Notes: generated by a model not told the origin, from the sequence alone. DNA of 15,837 nucleotides from Allobosea sp. (GCA_021732895.1 JAKFWE010000045.1:1-15837), one strand, 5' to 3'; shown: positions 1 through 9,202, numbered from the stretch's first letter. A program made the numbers and translations.

Positions 1-1
1 C

Positions 2-1855
<1,854 letters not shown>

Positions 1856-1903
1856 TCCGCAAATCCGGGAACCGCTTCCGAGACGGGACTTTGGCGCATG
1901 GGC

Positions 1904-1925
1904 TGGTCGGCCCCGGGGCCGACCA
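1904..1925. terminator. Perfect 22-bp GC palindrome after acnA, possible terminator
   Basis: Arms TGGTCGGCCCC (1904-1914) and GGGGCCGACCA (1915-1925) are exact reverse complements. As RNA this can fold as a 9-bp stem with a CCGG loop. It lies about 50 bases after the acnA stop. The pyrimidine-rich TTGTTCTCTCTC at about 1937-1948 is 12 bases further on, too far for a textbook U-tract, so this is only a candidate terminator. A DNA-binding palindrome or an extragenic repeat are alternatives. Confidence 0.35.
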
Positions 1926-1928
1926 TGA

Positions 1929-2016
1929 CGCCGAGGTTGTTCTCTCTCGTCCCCGGGTGTAAGGGGGCGGTCCAGTCATCCTCGGCGGGGGGCTCAGGCG
2001 CTGGCGCGGGATGACT
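1929..2016. other. Structured leader region upstream of acpXL
   Basis: The 211-base spacer between acnA and acpXL (1856-2066) holds no convincing gene. After the 22-bp palindrome it contains two further inverted repeats: CGCCGAGG (1929-1936) with CCTCGGCG (1980-1987), and AGTCATCC (1974-1981) with GGATGACT (2009-2016). The two share bases 1980-1981, so they could form mutually exclusive hairpins. No convincing -35/-10 pair was seen, although the acpXL promoter is expected somewhere here. In GC-rich DNA, 8-bp arms can arise by chance. Confidence 0.25.
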
Positions 2017-2066
2017 CGCGCCCGGATGTCTTTCGCCTCCGCCTGCTTCAAGACGGGAGCACCCGC

Positions 2067-2348
2067 ATGTCCGCCACCTTCGAGACGGTCGCCGGAATCA
2101 TTTCCGAGACCTGTGACATCCCGCGCGAGAAGATCACGCCGCAGAGCCATGCGATCGATGATCTCGGCATCGATTCGCTCGCCTTCCTCGACATCGCCTT
2201 CGCGATCGACAAGGCCTTCGGCATCAAGCTGCCGCTGGAGCAGTGGACCCAGGAGGTCAATGAGGGCAAGGCCCCGGCGGAGCAGTATTTCGTGCTCGAG
2301 AATCTGTGCCTTCGCATCGACGAACTCGTCGCCGCCAAAGCGGCCTGA
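2067..2348 (+). CDS. acpXL: Acyl carrier protein AcpXL (VLCFA-specific)
   Basis: A 93-residue acyl carrier protein. Ser37 in the DDLGIDSLAFLD motif (codon 2175-2177) is the phosphopantetheine attachment site. The C-terminal half, with IKLPLEQWTQEVNEG and YFVLENLC, closely resembles rhizobial AcpXL as I remember it and is unlike housekeeping AcpP, which is shorter (about 78 residues) and more acidic. In rhizobia AcpXL carries the long 27-hydroxyoctacosanoic-type chain that LpxXL transfers to lipid A. GGGAG at 2055-2059, seven bases before the ATG, supports this start. It is the first gene of the VLCFA block; the gap to fabZ is 103 bases. Function rests on sequence resemblance plus the gene order that follows. 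Confidence 0.95.
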   Translation: MSATFETVAGIISETCDIPREKITPQSHAIDDLGIDSLAFLDIAFAIDKAFGIKLPLEQWTQEVNEGKAPAEQYFVLENLCLRIDELVAAKAA

Positions 2349-2451
2349 GCCGCATGTCGGGCCGGCTTGAGCCCGGACGCGCCAGCCGTTAGAGCATAGC
2401 CGGCGATCTGGCCGGTTCGGCTCCGCCCGCGCCAGCGACGAACGGAACTGC

Positions 2452-2919
2452 ATGCGCCTCGAATATTTCGACATGATCGACACGGTGGTGGCGTTCTCGC
2501 CAGCGGAGAACCGTATCGAAACGCGCTCGACCGTGCCGGCGGCGCCGGCGAGCCCTGTCTTCGAGGGCCATTTTCCCGGCCGGCCTCTGGTGCCGGGCGT
2601 GCTCCTGACCGAGACGATGGCGCAGGCCTCGGGCTATCTGCTGCTGGCGCTGAACCGGCTGGAGCAGATGCCCTTCCTGATGACGATCGACAAGGCCCGT
2701 TTCCGCACCTTCGTCGAGCCCGACGCGGTGCTCGACGTCGCGGCCGAGCTGGTCATTGAGGGCTCGGGATACGCCGCGACGCGGGCCAGGATCGCGATCG
2801 CCGGCAAGGCCGTCTGCGACGCCGAGCTGCGCTTCCGCCTGATGCCCTTCCCGGCCGACATGCGCGCACTGATGGAGCGGCGCATGGCGGCGATCGGGCT
2901 GGTCCCGGAGCCGGCATGA
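2452..2919 (+). CDS. fabZXL: FabZ-type 3-hydroxyacyl-ACP dehydratase of the VLCFA cluster
   Basis: A 155-residue single hotdog-fold protein. GHFPGRPLVPG at residues 39-49 contains the catalytic His40, and LLTETMAQASG supplies the catalytic Glu54; both match the FabZ active-site helix. It would dehydrate 3-hydroxyacyl-AcpXL to the trans-2-enoyl form during elongation. The C-terminus (CDAELRFRLMPFP and beyond) is typical of the copy found beside acpXL in rhizobia. The ribosome site before ATG 2452 is weak (CGGAA at 2443-2447); the next in-frame ATG is residue 8, but the MRLEYFDMID start is conserved in homologues as I recall them. Its stop overlaps the next ATG by four bases, so translation is probably coupled. 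Confidence 0.93.
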   Translation: MRLEYFDMIDTVVAFSPAENRIETRSTVPAAPASPVFEGHFPGRPLVPGVLLTETMAQASGYLLLALNRLEQMPFLMTIDKARFRTFVEPDAVLDVAAELVIEGSGYAATRARIAIAGKAVCDAELRFRLMPFPADMRALMERRMAAIGLVPEPA

Positions 2920-4043
2920 GCCGCGACGTCGTCATCACCGGAATCGGCCTGGCGAGCAGCCTCGGCGAGGGCGTCGAGGCCCACGCCGCCGCGCTGGCCG
3001 TGGGCGCGCCGCCCGTCGTCGACGCCGCGACTTTCGCGCCCTACCCGGTGCACAGGCTGAAACCGCTCGAACTCGACCGCCAGATCCCGAAGAAATCGGA
3101 CCAGCGCCAGATGGAGCCATGGCAGCGCCTCGGCGTCTATGCCGCCGGGCTCGCGCTCGACGACGCCGGGCTGAAGGAGGATTCCGAGGCCAAGGCGACG
3201 CTGCAGGTCGTTGTCGCCGCCGGCGGCGGCGAGCGCGATCATGCGGTCGATTCCGCCATCTTGAGCGGGCTTCGCGGCGCCAATCAGCCCGGCTCCTTCC
3301 TGAACGAGCGCCTGATGGGCGATCTTCGCCCCACGCTGTTCCTGGCCCAGCTTTCGAACCTGCTCGCCGGCAACATCGCCATCGTCCACGGCGTCACCGG
3401 CGCCTCGCGCACCTTCATGGGCGAGGAGCAGGCCGGCGTCGACGCCGTCCGCATCGCCCATGCGCGCGTCGCCGCCGGGCAGGCCGAGGTCATGCTGGTG
3501 GGCGGCGCCTACAACGCCGAACGCCGCGACATGCTGCTGCTGCTCGAACTGGGCGGCTTCCTGCGCCATGGCGATTTCGCTCCGGTCTTCGCCCGCCGGG
3601 ACGGGCCGGGCGCCGTGACCGGCAGCGCCGGCGCCTTTCTGGTGCTCGAATCGGCGGAGCGGGCCGCGAGGCGCGGCGCGAGGGCGCATGCCGCCCTGGG
3701 CGGCGTCGTCGCCGCGCGCAGCCGTCGCGCTCCGGGGTCGGTCGAGACGACGCTGCGCGGCCTGCTCGGCGGCTTCGGCCTGCTCGGCCGGGACGTGCTC
3801 GCCGTCACGGCCGCGAGCGGCGCCGCCGCGATCACGGACGAGGAGGCCGCCGCCATCGCCGCGACAGGGCCGTCGCGCCGCGTCGCGACCGGCGATCTCG
3901 TCGGCCATGCCCTGGAGGCGGCCTTTCCGGTTTCGGTCGCGCTCGCCGCCGCCGCCCTCTCGACCGGGCAGGCCGGGCAGGCCATCGTCACCGGCGCCGG
4001 CCACTGGCGCGGCGAAGGCGCGGCGCATCTAATGAAAGCTTGA
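2916..4043 (+). CDS. fabF2XL: FabF-family ketosynthase homologue lacking catalytic residues (FabF2XL-type, chain-length-factor-like)
   Basis: A 375-residue thiolase-fold protein starting with the MSRDVVITGIGLASSLGEG signature of beta-ketoacyl-ACP synthases. By its position, second synthase homologue after acpXL-fabZ, it corresponds to FabF2XL. Aligned by eye with the neighbouring FabF1, the nucleophile Cys is Ser164 (VTGASRTFMG against LSTACSSGAT). The first active-site His is replaced by Ala (about residue 300, TAASGAAAITD against NAHGTSTPEND), and the active-site Lys by Gly326 (VATGDLVGH against SSNKSMIGH). Only the GH pair (His331) is kept. It is also shorter than FabF (about 410-430). I infer it does not condense by itself and acts as a partner of FabF1, as chain length factors do in type II polyketide systems. 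ATG overlaps the fabZ stop (ATGA). Confidence 0.88.
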   Translation: MSRDVVITGIGLASSLGEGVEAHAAALAVGAPPVVDAATFAPYPVHRLKPLELDRQIPKKSDQRQMEPWQRLGVYAAGLALDDAGLKEDSEAKATLQVVVAAGGGERDHAVDSAILSGLRGANQPGSFLNERLMGDLRPTLFLAQLSNLLAGNIAIVHGVTGASRTFMGEEQAGVDAVRIAHARVAAGQAEVMLVGGAYNAERRDMLLLLELGGFLRHGDFAPVFARRDGPGAVTGSAGAFLVLESAERAARRGARAHAALGGVVAARSRRAPGSVETTLRGLLGGFGLLGRDVLAVTAASGAAAITDEEAAAIAATGPSRRVATGDLVGHALEAAFPVSVALAAAALSTGQAGQAIVTGAGHWRGEGAAHLMKA

Positions 4044-4053
4044 GGAGGCGGCG

Positions 4054-5349
4054 ATGAGCGCCAGGCACAGGGACGCGAGAGGCCGGCCGGTCGTCGCCGT
4101 GACGGGGCTCGGCATCGTCACATCGCTCGGCCAGGGCAAGCAGGCCAACTGGGAGGCTCTGAGCGCCGGCCGATCCGGCATCCACGCGATCGAGCGCTTC
4201 CCGACCGAGGGTCTGCGCACCACCATCGCCGGCACCGTCGACACCCTGTTCGACGGCCCGTTCGCCGCACCGGAGCTTTCCGAGAAGCTGGCGACGCTCG
4301 CCGCGCAGGAGGCGATCGACCAGAGCGGCCTCGCGGCGCCCGGCGATTTTCCGGGCGAGCTGTTCATGGCGGTGCCGCCGGTCGAAATGGAGTGGCCGCA
4401 GAAGCAGGAACTCGCCGCCACGATCGAGGGAGAGGTCGATTACGACGGGCTGCTGCGCGCCGCCGCCTCGCAGCGCTACAGGGCGATGCACGAGATGTTC
4501 CTGTTCGGCGCCGTCGCCGACCACATCGCCGAGCGCTTCGGCACGAAGGGCTCGCCGATCTCGCTCTCGACCGCCTGCTCTTCGGGCGCGACCGCGATCC
4601 AGATGGGCGTCGAGGCGATCCGGCGCGGCGAGACGCAGGCCGCGCTCTGCATCGGCACGGACGGCTCGGTCCATGCCGAGGCGCTGATCCGCTTCTCGTT
4701 GCTCTCGGCGCTCTCGACCCGTAACGACCCGCCCGAAGCCGCCGCCCGGCCGTTCTCGAAGGATCGCGACGGCTTCGTCATGGGCGAGGGCGCGGGCGCG
4801 CTCGTGCTGGAGGATTACGACCACGCGCTGGCGCGCGGCGCGACGATCCTCGGCGTCGTCGCCGGCTGCGGCGAGCGCGGCGACGGCTTTCACCGCACCC
4901 GCTCCAGCCCGGACGGCAAGCCGGCGATCCTGGCCATGCAGGATGCGCTGGAGGACGCCGGCCTGAAACCCGACGACGTCGATTACATCAACGCCCACGG
5001 CACCTCGACGCCGGAGAACGACAAGATGGAGGCGATGTCCTGCGCCGCCGTCTTCGGCGAGCGCATGGCGCGCCTGCCGATCTCGTCGAACAAGTCGATG
5101 ATCGGCCATACCTTGACCGCCGCCGGCGCGGTCGAGGCCGTGATCTCGTTCATGACCATCGCGAACGGCGTGATTCCGCCGACGATCAACCATGCCAACC
5201 CCGATCCCGCGATCATGCTCGACGTGGTGCCCAACACCGCGCGGCAGGCGCAGGTGCGCACGGTGATATCGAACTCCTTCGGCTTCGGCGGCCAGAACAC
5301 CTGCCTCGTCCTGACCGCGGCCCCGTTCGTTCCGGAATCGCGCGCGTGA
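4054..5349 (+). CDS. fabF1XL: Beta-ketoacyl-ACP synthase II, VLCFA elongation (FabF1XL-type)
   Basis: A 431-residue FabF with an intact active site: nucleophile Cys175 in LSTACSSGATA, His315 in NAHGTSTPEND, Lys347 and His352 in SSNKSMIGHTLTAAG, and the gating loop SFGFGGQN at 408-415. It performs the decarboxylative condensation with malonyl-ACP that lengthens the AcpXL-bound chain. An insertion around residues 105-150 (VPPVEMEWPQKQEL region) between the first strands and the Cys loop is longer than I expect for housekeeping FabF and may shape a longer acyl pocket; this is inference. The start has a strong ribosome site, GGAGG at 4044-4048, ten bases after the fabF2 stop. Its TGA overlaps the next start (GTGA). 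Confidence 0.94.
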   Translation: MSARHRDARGRPVVAVTGLGIVTSLGQGKQANWEALSAGRSGIHAIERFPTEGLRTTIAGTVDTLFDGPFAAPELSEKLATLAAQEAIDQSGLAAPGDFPGELFMAVPPVEMEWPQKQELAATIEGEVDYDGLLRAAASQRYRAMHEMFLFGAVADHIAERFGTKGSPISLSTACSSGATAIQMGVEAIRRGETQAALCIGTDGSVHAEALIRFSLLSALSTRNDPPEAAARPFSKDRDGFVMGEGAGALVLEDYDHALARGATILGVVAGCGERGDGFHRTRSSPDGKPAILAMQDALEDAGLKPDDVDYINAHGTSTPENDKMEAMSCAAVFGERMARLPISSNKSMIGHTLTAAGAVEAVISFMTIANGVIPPTINHANPDPAIMLDVVPNTARQAQVRTVISNSFGFGGQNTCLVLTAAPFVPESRA

Positions 5350-6092
5350 GCAGGATCCTCGTCACAGGCGGCGCCAAGGGCGTCGGCGCGGCGATCGTGC
5401 GCGCGCTGGCGGCGGCAGGCCACGACGTCGATTTCACCTACCGCTCATCCGGCGAACAGGCGAAGGCTCTGGCTTCCGACATCGCGCAGGCCCATCCGGA
5501 GCGGACGATCGCGGCGCTGCCGCTCGATCTCGCCGACAAGGCCGCGCTCGACGCCTTCTGCGAGAGCCGCGAGGGCGAGGGTTATTTCGGCTTGATCCAC
5601 AATGCCGGCCAGCCTTACGACATGCTGGCGGCGATGATGGCGCAGGACAGGGCCGAGGCCGCGATGCAGGTCAATTTCTGGGCCTTCACCCGCCTCGCGA
5701 AGAGCCTGATGCGGGCCATGATCCGCGCCCGCTCCGGGCGCATCGTCGCCATCGGTTCGGTCGCGGCCCTGCGCGGCAACCCCGGCAACGCGGCTTATGC
5801 CGCCTCCAAGGGCGCGCTGATCTCCTACTGCAAGACGCTCGCGGTCGAGACCGGCAGGCGCGGCGTCACGGTGAACGTGATCGCGCCGGGCTTCGTCGAC
5901 ACCGACATGATGGCGCCCTACGCCGCCTATCGGGTCAAGATGGAGGGGCAGATCCCGGCAGGGCGATTTGCACGACCCGAGGAGGTGGCGGGGCTGGCCG
6001 CTTTCCTGATGAGCGAACCGGCCGCCTACATCACCGGAACCGTGCTGCCGATCGATGGCGGGGTGTCGGCGCAGCTCGGCGTGCATCGCTGA
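5346..6092 (+). CDS. fabG: SDR-family 3-oxoacyl-ACP reductase (FabG-like)
   Basis: A 248-residue classical short-chain dehydrogenase. The cofactor loop TGGAKGVG is at residues 7-14, Arg33 after the second strand suggests NADPH, NAG is at 86-88, and the catalytic set is Asn110, Ser138, Tyr151 and Lys155 (YAASK). The end LPIDGGVSAQLG is FabG-like. It most likely reduces the 3-oxoacyl-AcpXL made by FabF1 before dehydration by FabZ. It starts with GTG at 5346, overlapping the fabF1 stop by four bases, so it is clearly in the same operon. The classical rhizobial list acpXL-fabZ-fabF2-fabF1-adh2-lpxXL, as I recall it, does not include a fabG. SDR substrates are hard to predict, but context favours FabG activity. 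Confidence 0.88.
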   Translation: MSRILVTGGAKGVGAAIVRALAAAGHDVDFTYRSSGEQAKALASDIAQAHPERTIAALPLDLADKAALDAFCESREGEGYFGLIHNAGQPYDMLAAMMAQDRAEAAMQVNFWAFTRLAKSLMRAMIRARSGRIVAIGSVAALRGNPGNAAYAASKGALISYCKTLAVETGRRGVTVNVIAPGFVDTDMMAPYAAYRVKMEGQIPAGRFARPEEVAGLAAFLMSEPAAYITGTVLPIDGGVSAQLGVHR

Positions 6093-6104
6093 GATCGGCG
6101 GTTC

Positions 6105-6121
6105 GCGCCGGTTACCGGCGC
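6105..6121 (+). terminator. Hairpin 12 bases after fabG, possible terminator
   Basis: GCGCCGG (6105-6111) and CCGGCGC (6115-6121) form a perfect 7-bp stem with a TTA loop. No T-run follows (CTCCTGGATC), so it may attenuate or stabilise the message rather than end it. It marks a natural end for the acpXL-fabG block. The rest of the 193-base spacer to the vWA gene (6093-6285) shows no gene. Confidence 0.35.
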
Positions 6122-6285
6122 CTCCTGGATCCGCCCCTACCGCATCCGTGGCGGCCGCGTCGAAATCCGGGCCGCGCTCCACAGCTCAGGCGCGGTCCAT
6201 CCGGACGATCCCGGTTCGATTCACGCTTGAGCCCAGCCTCCCCTTGCGTCACAACTCCCCTGCGACGACCCTGGAGACTGCATCG

Positions 6286-7962
6286 ATGAGATCGCTGCTG
6301 ATCATGGCCGCTTGCGCTGCCGCATGGCTCGCCACGCCCGTCCTGGCCCAATCCCGCGCCGCCGACGCCATTCTGATCCTCGACGCCTCGGGATCGATGT
6401 GGGGGCAGGTCGAGGGGCAGACCAAGATCGTCGCCGCGCGCAAGGCGGTCGATACGATCCTCGCCCGCTGGAAGCCCGCCGACAGGCTCGGCCTGATGGC
6501 CTATGGCCACCGCGCCAATGGCGAATGCCGCGACATCGAGCTCGTGGTTCCCGTCGGCCCGATCGACGCCGGCGCGGTCCGGGGAGCCGTGCAGCGCCTC
6601 AACCCGCGCGGCAAGACGCCGATCGCCGCCTCCCTGCGCGAGGCCGCGGGCATCCTGAAGCACACCGAGAACAAGTCGACGGTCATCCTCGTCTCCGACG
6701 GCATCGAGACCTGCGATCCCGACCCGTGCGCCGTGGCCGCCGAGCTGAAGAAAGCCGGCGTCGGCTTCACCGCCCATGTCGTCGGCTTCGACGTCACCGA
6801 TCCGCTCGCGAAAACGCAGTTGCAATGCATCGCCCGGGCGACCGGCGGCGTCTATCTCGACGCGCGGAACGCGGCTGGGCTCGACGGCGCCATGACGCGC
6901 GTCGCCCAGGCTGCCCAGGGACAGAAGGTGGCGAGCGAAGCGCCCGCCGCCGCGCCCCGCGCCCGCGATCCTTTCGAGGGCCGGAATCTGCGCGCCACGG
7001 CCCGGCTCGCCGAGAACTCCGACCCGTTGACAGACCCGCGCCTCGTCTGGACGCTGTTTCGGCCCGATGCCGAGGCCAAGGCCGGCGAGCATGTGCAGAC
7101 GGAATATGCCGCCCGCCTCGCGATCGCCGCGCCGGCAGGCGACCATATCCTGCGCGTCGAATACGGCTCCGTCACCCGCGACGTGCCCGTCATGATCGAT
7201 CCAGGGCGCCCGACCACGCTGGACCTCGTCCTCGACGCCGGCTTCGCGACCGCCGAGGGCCGCGTGCCGAACGGGTCGCTCGGAGACCGCGGCATCGTCT
7301 GGGAGTTCACCAGTCCCGCCGGCGACCATGTCGTCACCTCCTATGATCCCGTGCCCGCCTTCATCCTGCCGGCCGGCGCCTACCTCCTCAACCTCTCCAA
7401 GGGCTATGCGCGCACGCAGCGCAGCTTCACCCTCGCGGCAGGCGACAGCATCAACCTGCCGCTCGATCTTCCGGTCGGCCGGCTGTCGGTCGACGCCGCC
7501 TACGCGGCGTCGGGCCCGAAGGTGTCGCAGGGGCTGACCGTCGAAATCTACCAGCCGGCCGGGGAGCAGGAGGAACGCGGCGCCTTCGTCGCGACGCATT
7601 ACGATCCGCTTTCGGTTTTCGATCTCGCGGCCGGCCCTTACGAGATCGTGGTCGGGGCGGGTGAGGCGCGCCGCAGCGTCAAGGTCGAAATCGCATCAGG
7701 ACGCAACGAAAGGCGCACCGTGACGCTCGACGCGGGCGTCGTGGCGCTGTCGGCGCCCGGCGCCTCGCGCATCGAGATCGAAGAGGCGCAGCGCTCGATC
7801 GAGGGCGCGCGCAGACATGTCCATACGGCCCATGAAGCCCGGATGCAGACCGTGCTCGCCGCCGGAGATTATATCGCCATCGTCTTCATGGACGGCGAAA
7901 AGCACTCCGAAACGCCCATCACCGTCATCGGCGGTCAAAGGCTGGAGTGGGAGCTGAAATAG
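6286..7962 (+). CDS. Secreted von Willebrand factor A domain protein with repeated C-terminal beta domains
   Basis: A 558-residue protein. I place the start at ATG 6286: GGAG at 6273-6276 lies nine bases upstream, and this start gives a clean signal peptide (MRSLLIMAACAAAWLATPVLA, cleavage near residue 21-23). The open frame extends upstream, but that part lacks protein character. Residues 27 to about 205 are a vWA domain with a complete MIDAS metal site: DASGSMWG (Asp33, Ser35, Ser37), Thr111 in GKTPIAAS and Asp138 in VSDGIETC. Residues 233-558 appear to hold four diverged beta-rich repeats, each with an APAGDHIL / LPAGAYLL / LAAGPYEI / LAAGDYIA core. It probably acts in the periplasm, binding protein or surface ligands through a metal ion. 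It sits inside the VLCFA gene set, but no enzymatic link is visible. The function is unknown to me. Confidence 0.88.
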   Translation: MRSLLIMAACAAAWLATPVLAQSRAADAILILDASGSMWGQVEGQTKIVAARKAVDTILARWKPADRLGLMAYGHRANGECRDIELVVPVGPIDAGAVRGAVQRLNPRGKTPIAASLREAAGILKHTENKSTVILVSDGIETCDPDPCAVAAELKKAGVGFTAHVVGFDVTDPLAKTQLQCIARATGGVYLDARNAAGLDGAMTRVAQAAQGQKVASEAPAAAPRARDPFEGRNLRATARLAENSDPLTDPRLVWTLFRPDAEAKAGEHVQTEYAARLAIAAPAGDHILRVEYGSVTRDVPVMIDPGRPTTLDLVLDAGFATAEGRVPNGSLGDRGIVWEFTSPAGDHVVTSYDPVPAFILPAGAYLLNLSKGYARTQRSFTLAAGDSINLPLDLPVGRLSVDAAYAASGPKVSQGLTVEIYQPAGEQEERGAFVATHYDPLSVFDLAAGPYEIVVGAGEARRSVKVEIASGRNERRTVTLDAGVVALSAPGASRIEIEEAQRSIEGARRHVHTAHEARMQTVLAAGDYIAIVFMDGEKHSETPITVIGGQRLEWELK

Positions 7963-8069
7963 CCTCTCCGCGTGCGCGCTTTTGCGGCGGCGGCCCGGCA
8001 CGGATTGACGGGCGGGCGCGATTCGTCCGACAGAGCCGGCGAACCATGCCCATGCTCCGAGGACCGCCC

Positions 8070-9092
8070 ATGCGCGCCCTGATGCTCCACGCCGATCGCG
8101 ATCTCCGTCTCGAGGAGATCCAGCCGCCGCCGCCGCCGTCAGCCGGCGAGGTGCAGATCCGCATCCGCGCCGTCGCGCTGAACTATCTCGACCTCTGGGG
8201 CTTTCGCGGCATGGCCTTCGCCAAGCGCAAGATGCCGCAGGCGGCCGGCGTCGAGGCGTCGGGCGAGATCGTCTGCGTCGGCGAGGGCGTCACGAACCTC
8301 AAGGTCGGCGACACCGTCACGGCCTATGGCGCGGAGACCTGCGGCCACTGCAAGGCTTGCGTCGAGGGCCGCGACAATCTCTGCGAGAACGTCGCCGGCA
8401 TCATGGGTTTCCACATCGACGGCTTCGCCCGCGAACTGATCAACAAATCCGCTCGCCTCGTGGTCAAGGCCCCGCACGGCGTCTCCTTCGAGCATGCGGC
8501 CTGCGCGCCGATCGGCTTCGGCACCGTGCAGCACATGCTGTTCGACAACGCCAGGCTCGAACCCGGCGAATCGATCCTGATCCATGCCGGCGGCTCGGGC
8601 ATCGGCACGGCCGCGATCATGATGGCCAAGGCGATCGGCTGCACCGTCTACACCACGGTCGGCGACGACGAGAAAGGCCGCAAGGCCAGAGAACTGGGCG
8701 CGGATTTCGTCGTCAACTACAAGACCGAGCGCTTCGAGGGCGAAATCCGCCAGATGACGAAACGCAAGGGCGTCGATGTCGTCTTCGAGCATGTCGGGGC
8801 CGACACCTGGAACGGCTCGCTGCTCTGCCTCAAGCGCGGCGGCCGGCTCGTCACCTGCGGCGCGACCTCGGGCGCATCGACCACGATGAACCTGATGCAG
8901 CTCTTCCAGCAGCAATACCGCATCACCGGCTCCTTCGGCTGCCGGCTGGAGAACATCGCGCAGTCGCTGGAGAAGATGGCCGGCGGCATGAAGCCGGTGA
9001 TCGATTCCGTGTTCCCGCTGGAGGATTTCGAGAAGGGCCTGGCGCGGCTCGAGGGTCGTCAGGTCTTCGGCAAGGTCGTCGTCACGTTCTGA
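8070..9092 (+). CDS. adh2XL: Zinc-type MDR alcohol dehydrogenase / possible enoyl reductase of the VLCFA cluster (Adh2XL-type)
   Basis: A 340-residue medium-chain dehydrogenase/reductase. The structural-zinc lobe has four cysteines in CGHCKACVEGRDNLC (Cys91, 94, 97, 105). The nucleotide-binding site is AGGSGIGTAA (173-182). The usual catalytic-zinc residues are not seen: the first Cys position reads NYLDLWGF, and the GHE motif reads GVEASGE (60-66). It therefore may not be a zinc alcohol dehydrogenase and could reduce a double bond, as quinone-oxidoreductase-like MDR proteins do. In rhizobia an adh gene sits just before lpxXL, as here. I choose ATG 8070 because GAGGA lies at 8059-8063, six bases upstream, and MRALMLHADRD is a typical MDR start; ATG 8046 is an alternative. 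A TTGACG at 8005-8010 lacks a -10 partner. Confidence 0.9.
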   Translation: MRALMLHADRDLRLEEIQPPPPPSAGEVQIRIRAVALNYLDLWGFRGMAFAKRKMPQAAGVEASGEIVCVGEGVTNLKVGDTVTAYGAETCGHCKACVEGRDNLCENVAGIMGFHIDGFARELINKSARLVVKAPHGVSFEHAACAPIGFGTVQHMLFDNARLEPGESILIHAGGSGIGTAAIMMAKAIGCTVYTTVGDDEKGRKARELGADFVVNYKTERFEGEIRQMTKRKGVDVVFEHVGADTWNGSLLCLKRGGRLVTCGATSGASTTMNLMQLFQQQYRITGSFGCRLENIAQSLEKMAGGMKPVIDSVFPLEDFEKGLARLEGRQVFGKVVVTF

Positions 9093-9158
9093 GCGCCGCC
9101 CGCCCCGCGCCCATGGCGCTTGACGCCACCGGCTTCGTGCCGCAAGTCGCCGGATCAT

Positions 9159-9183
9159 GCCCGGACAGGCTCGAAGCCCGGGC
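9159..9183. other. Bulged hairpin between adh2XL and lpxXL
   Basis: GCCCG (9159-9163) can pair with CGGGC (9179-9183), and inside it GGCT (9168-9171) with AGCC (9175-9178). Non-coding structure here would favour an lpxXL start downstream of ATG 9113. No T-run follows. The core GGCTCGAAGCCCGG resembles GGCTTGAGCCCGG at about 2364-2376 between acpXL and fabZ. Confidence 0.25.
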
Positions 9184-9202
9184 GGACCGGACCGGGGCTG
9201 TC

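Noticed and set aside
6055..6285. Upstream extension of the vWA frame overlapping fabG
   Set aside because: It would bury the signal peptide at residue 78 and has no protein character; ATG 6286 has a ribosome site.
6112..7599. 495-codon minus-strand open frame opposite the vWA gene
   Set aside because: Same high-GC shadow behaviour; the plus strand has a signal peptide and a full MIDAS motif.
8005..8010. TTGACG as a -35 box for adh2XL
   Set aside because: No plausible -10 element 16-19 bases downstream, so a promoter cannot be supported.
8357..9202. Upstream extension of the lpxXL frame across the adh gene
   Set aside because: The translation is Arg/His-rich and is the +1 frame of the MDR gene; protein-like sequence begins only near 9203.
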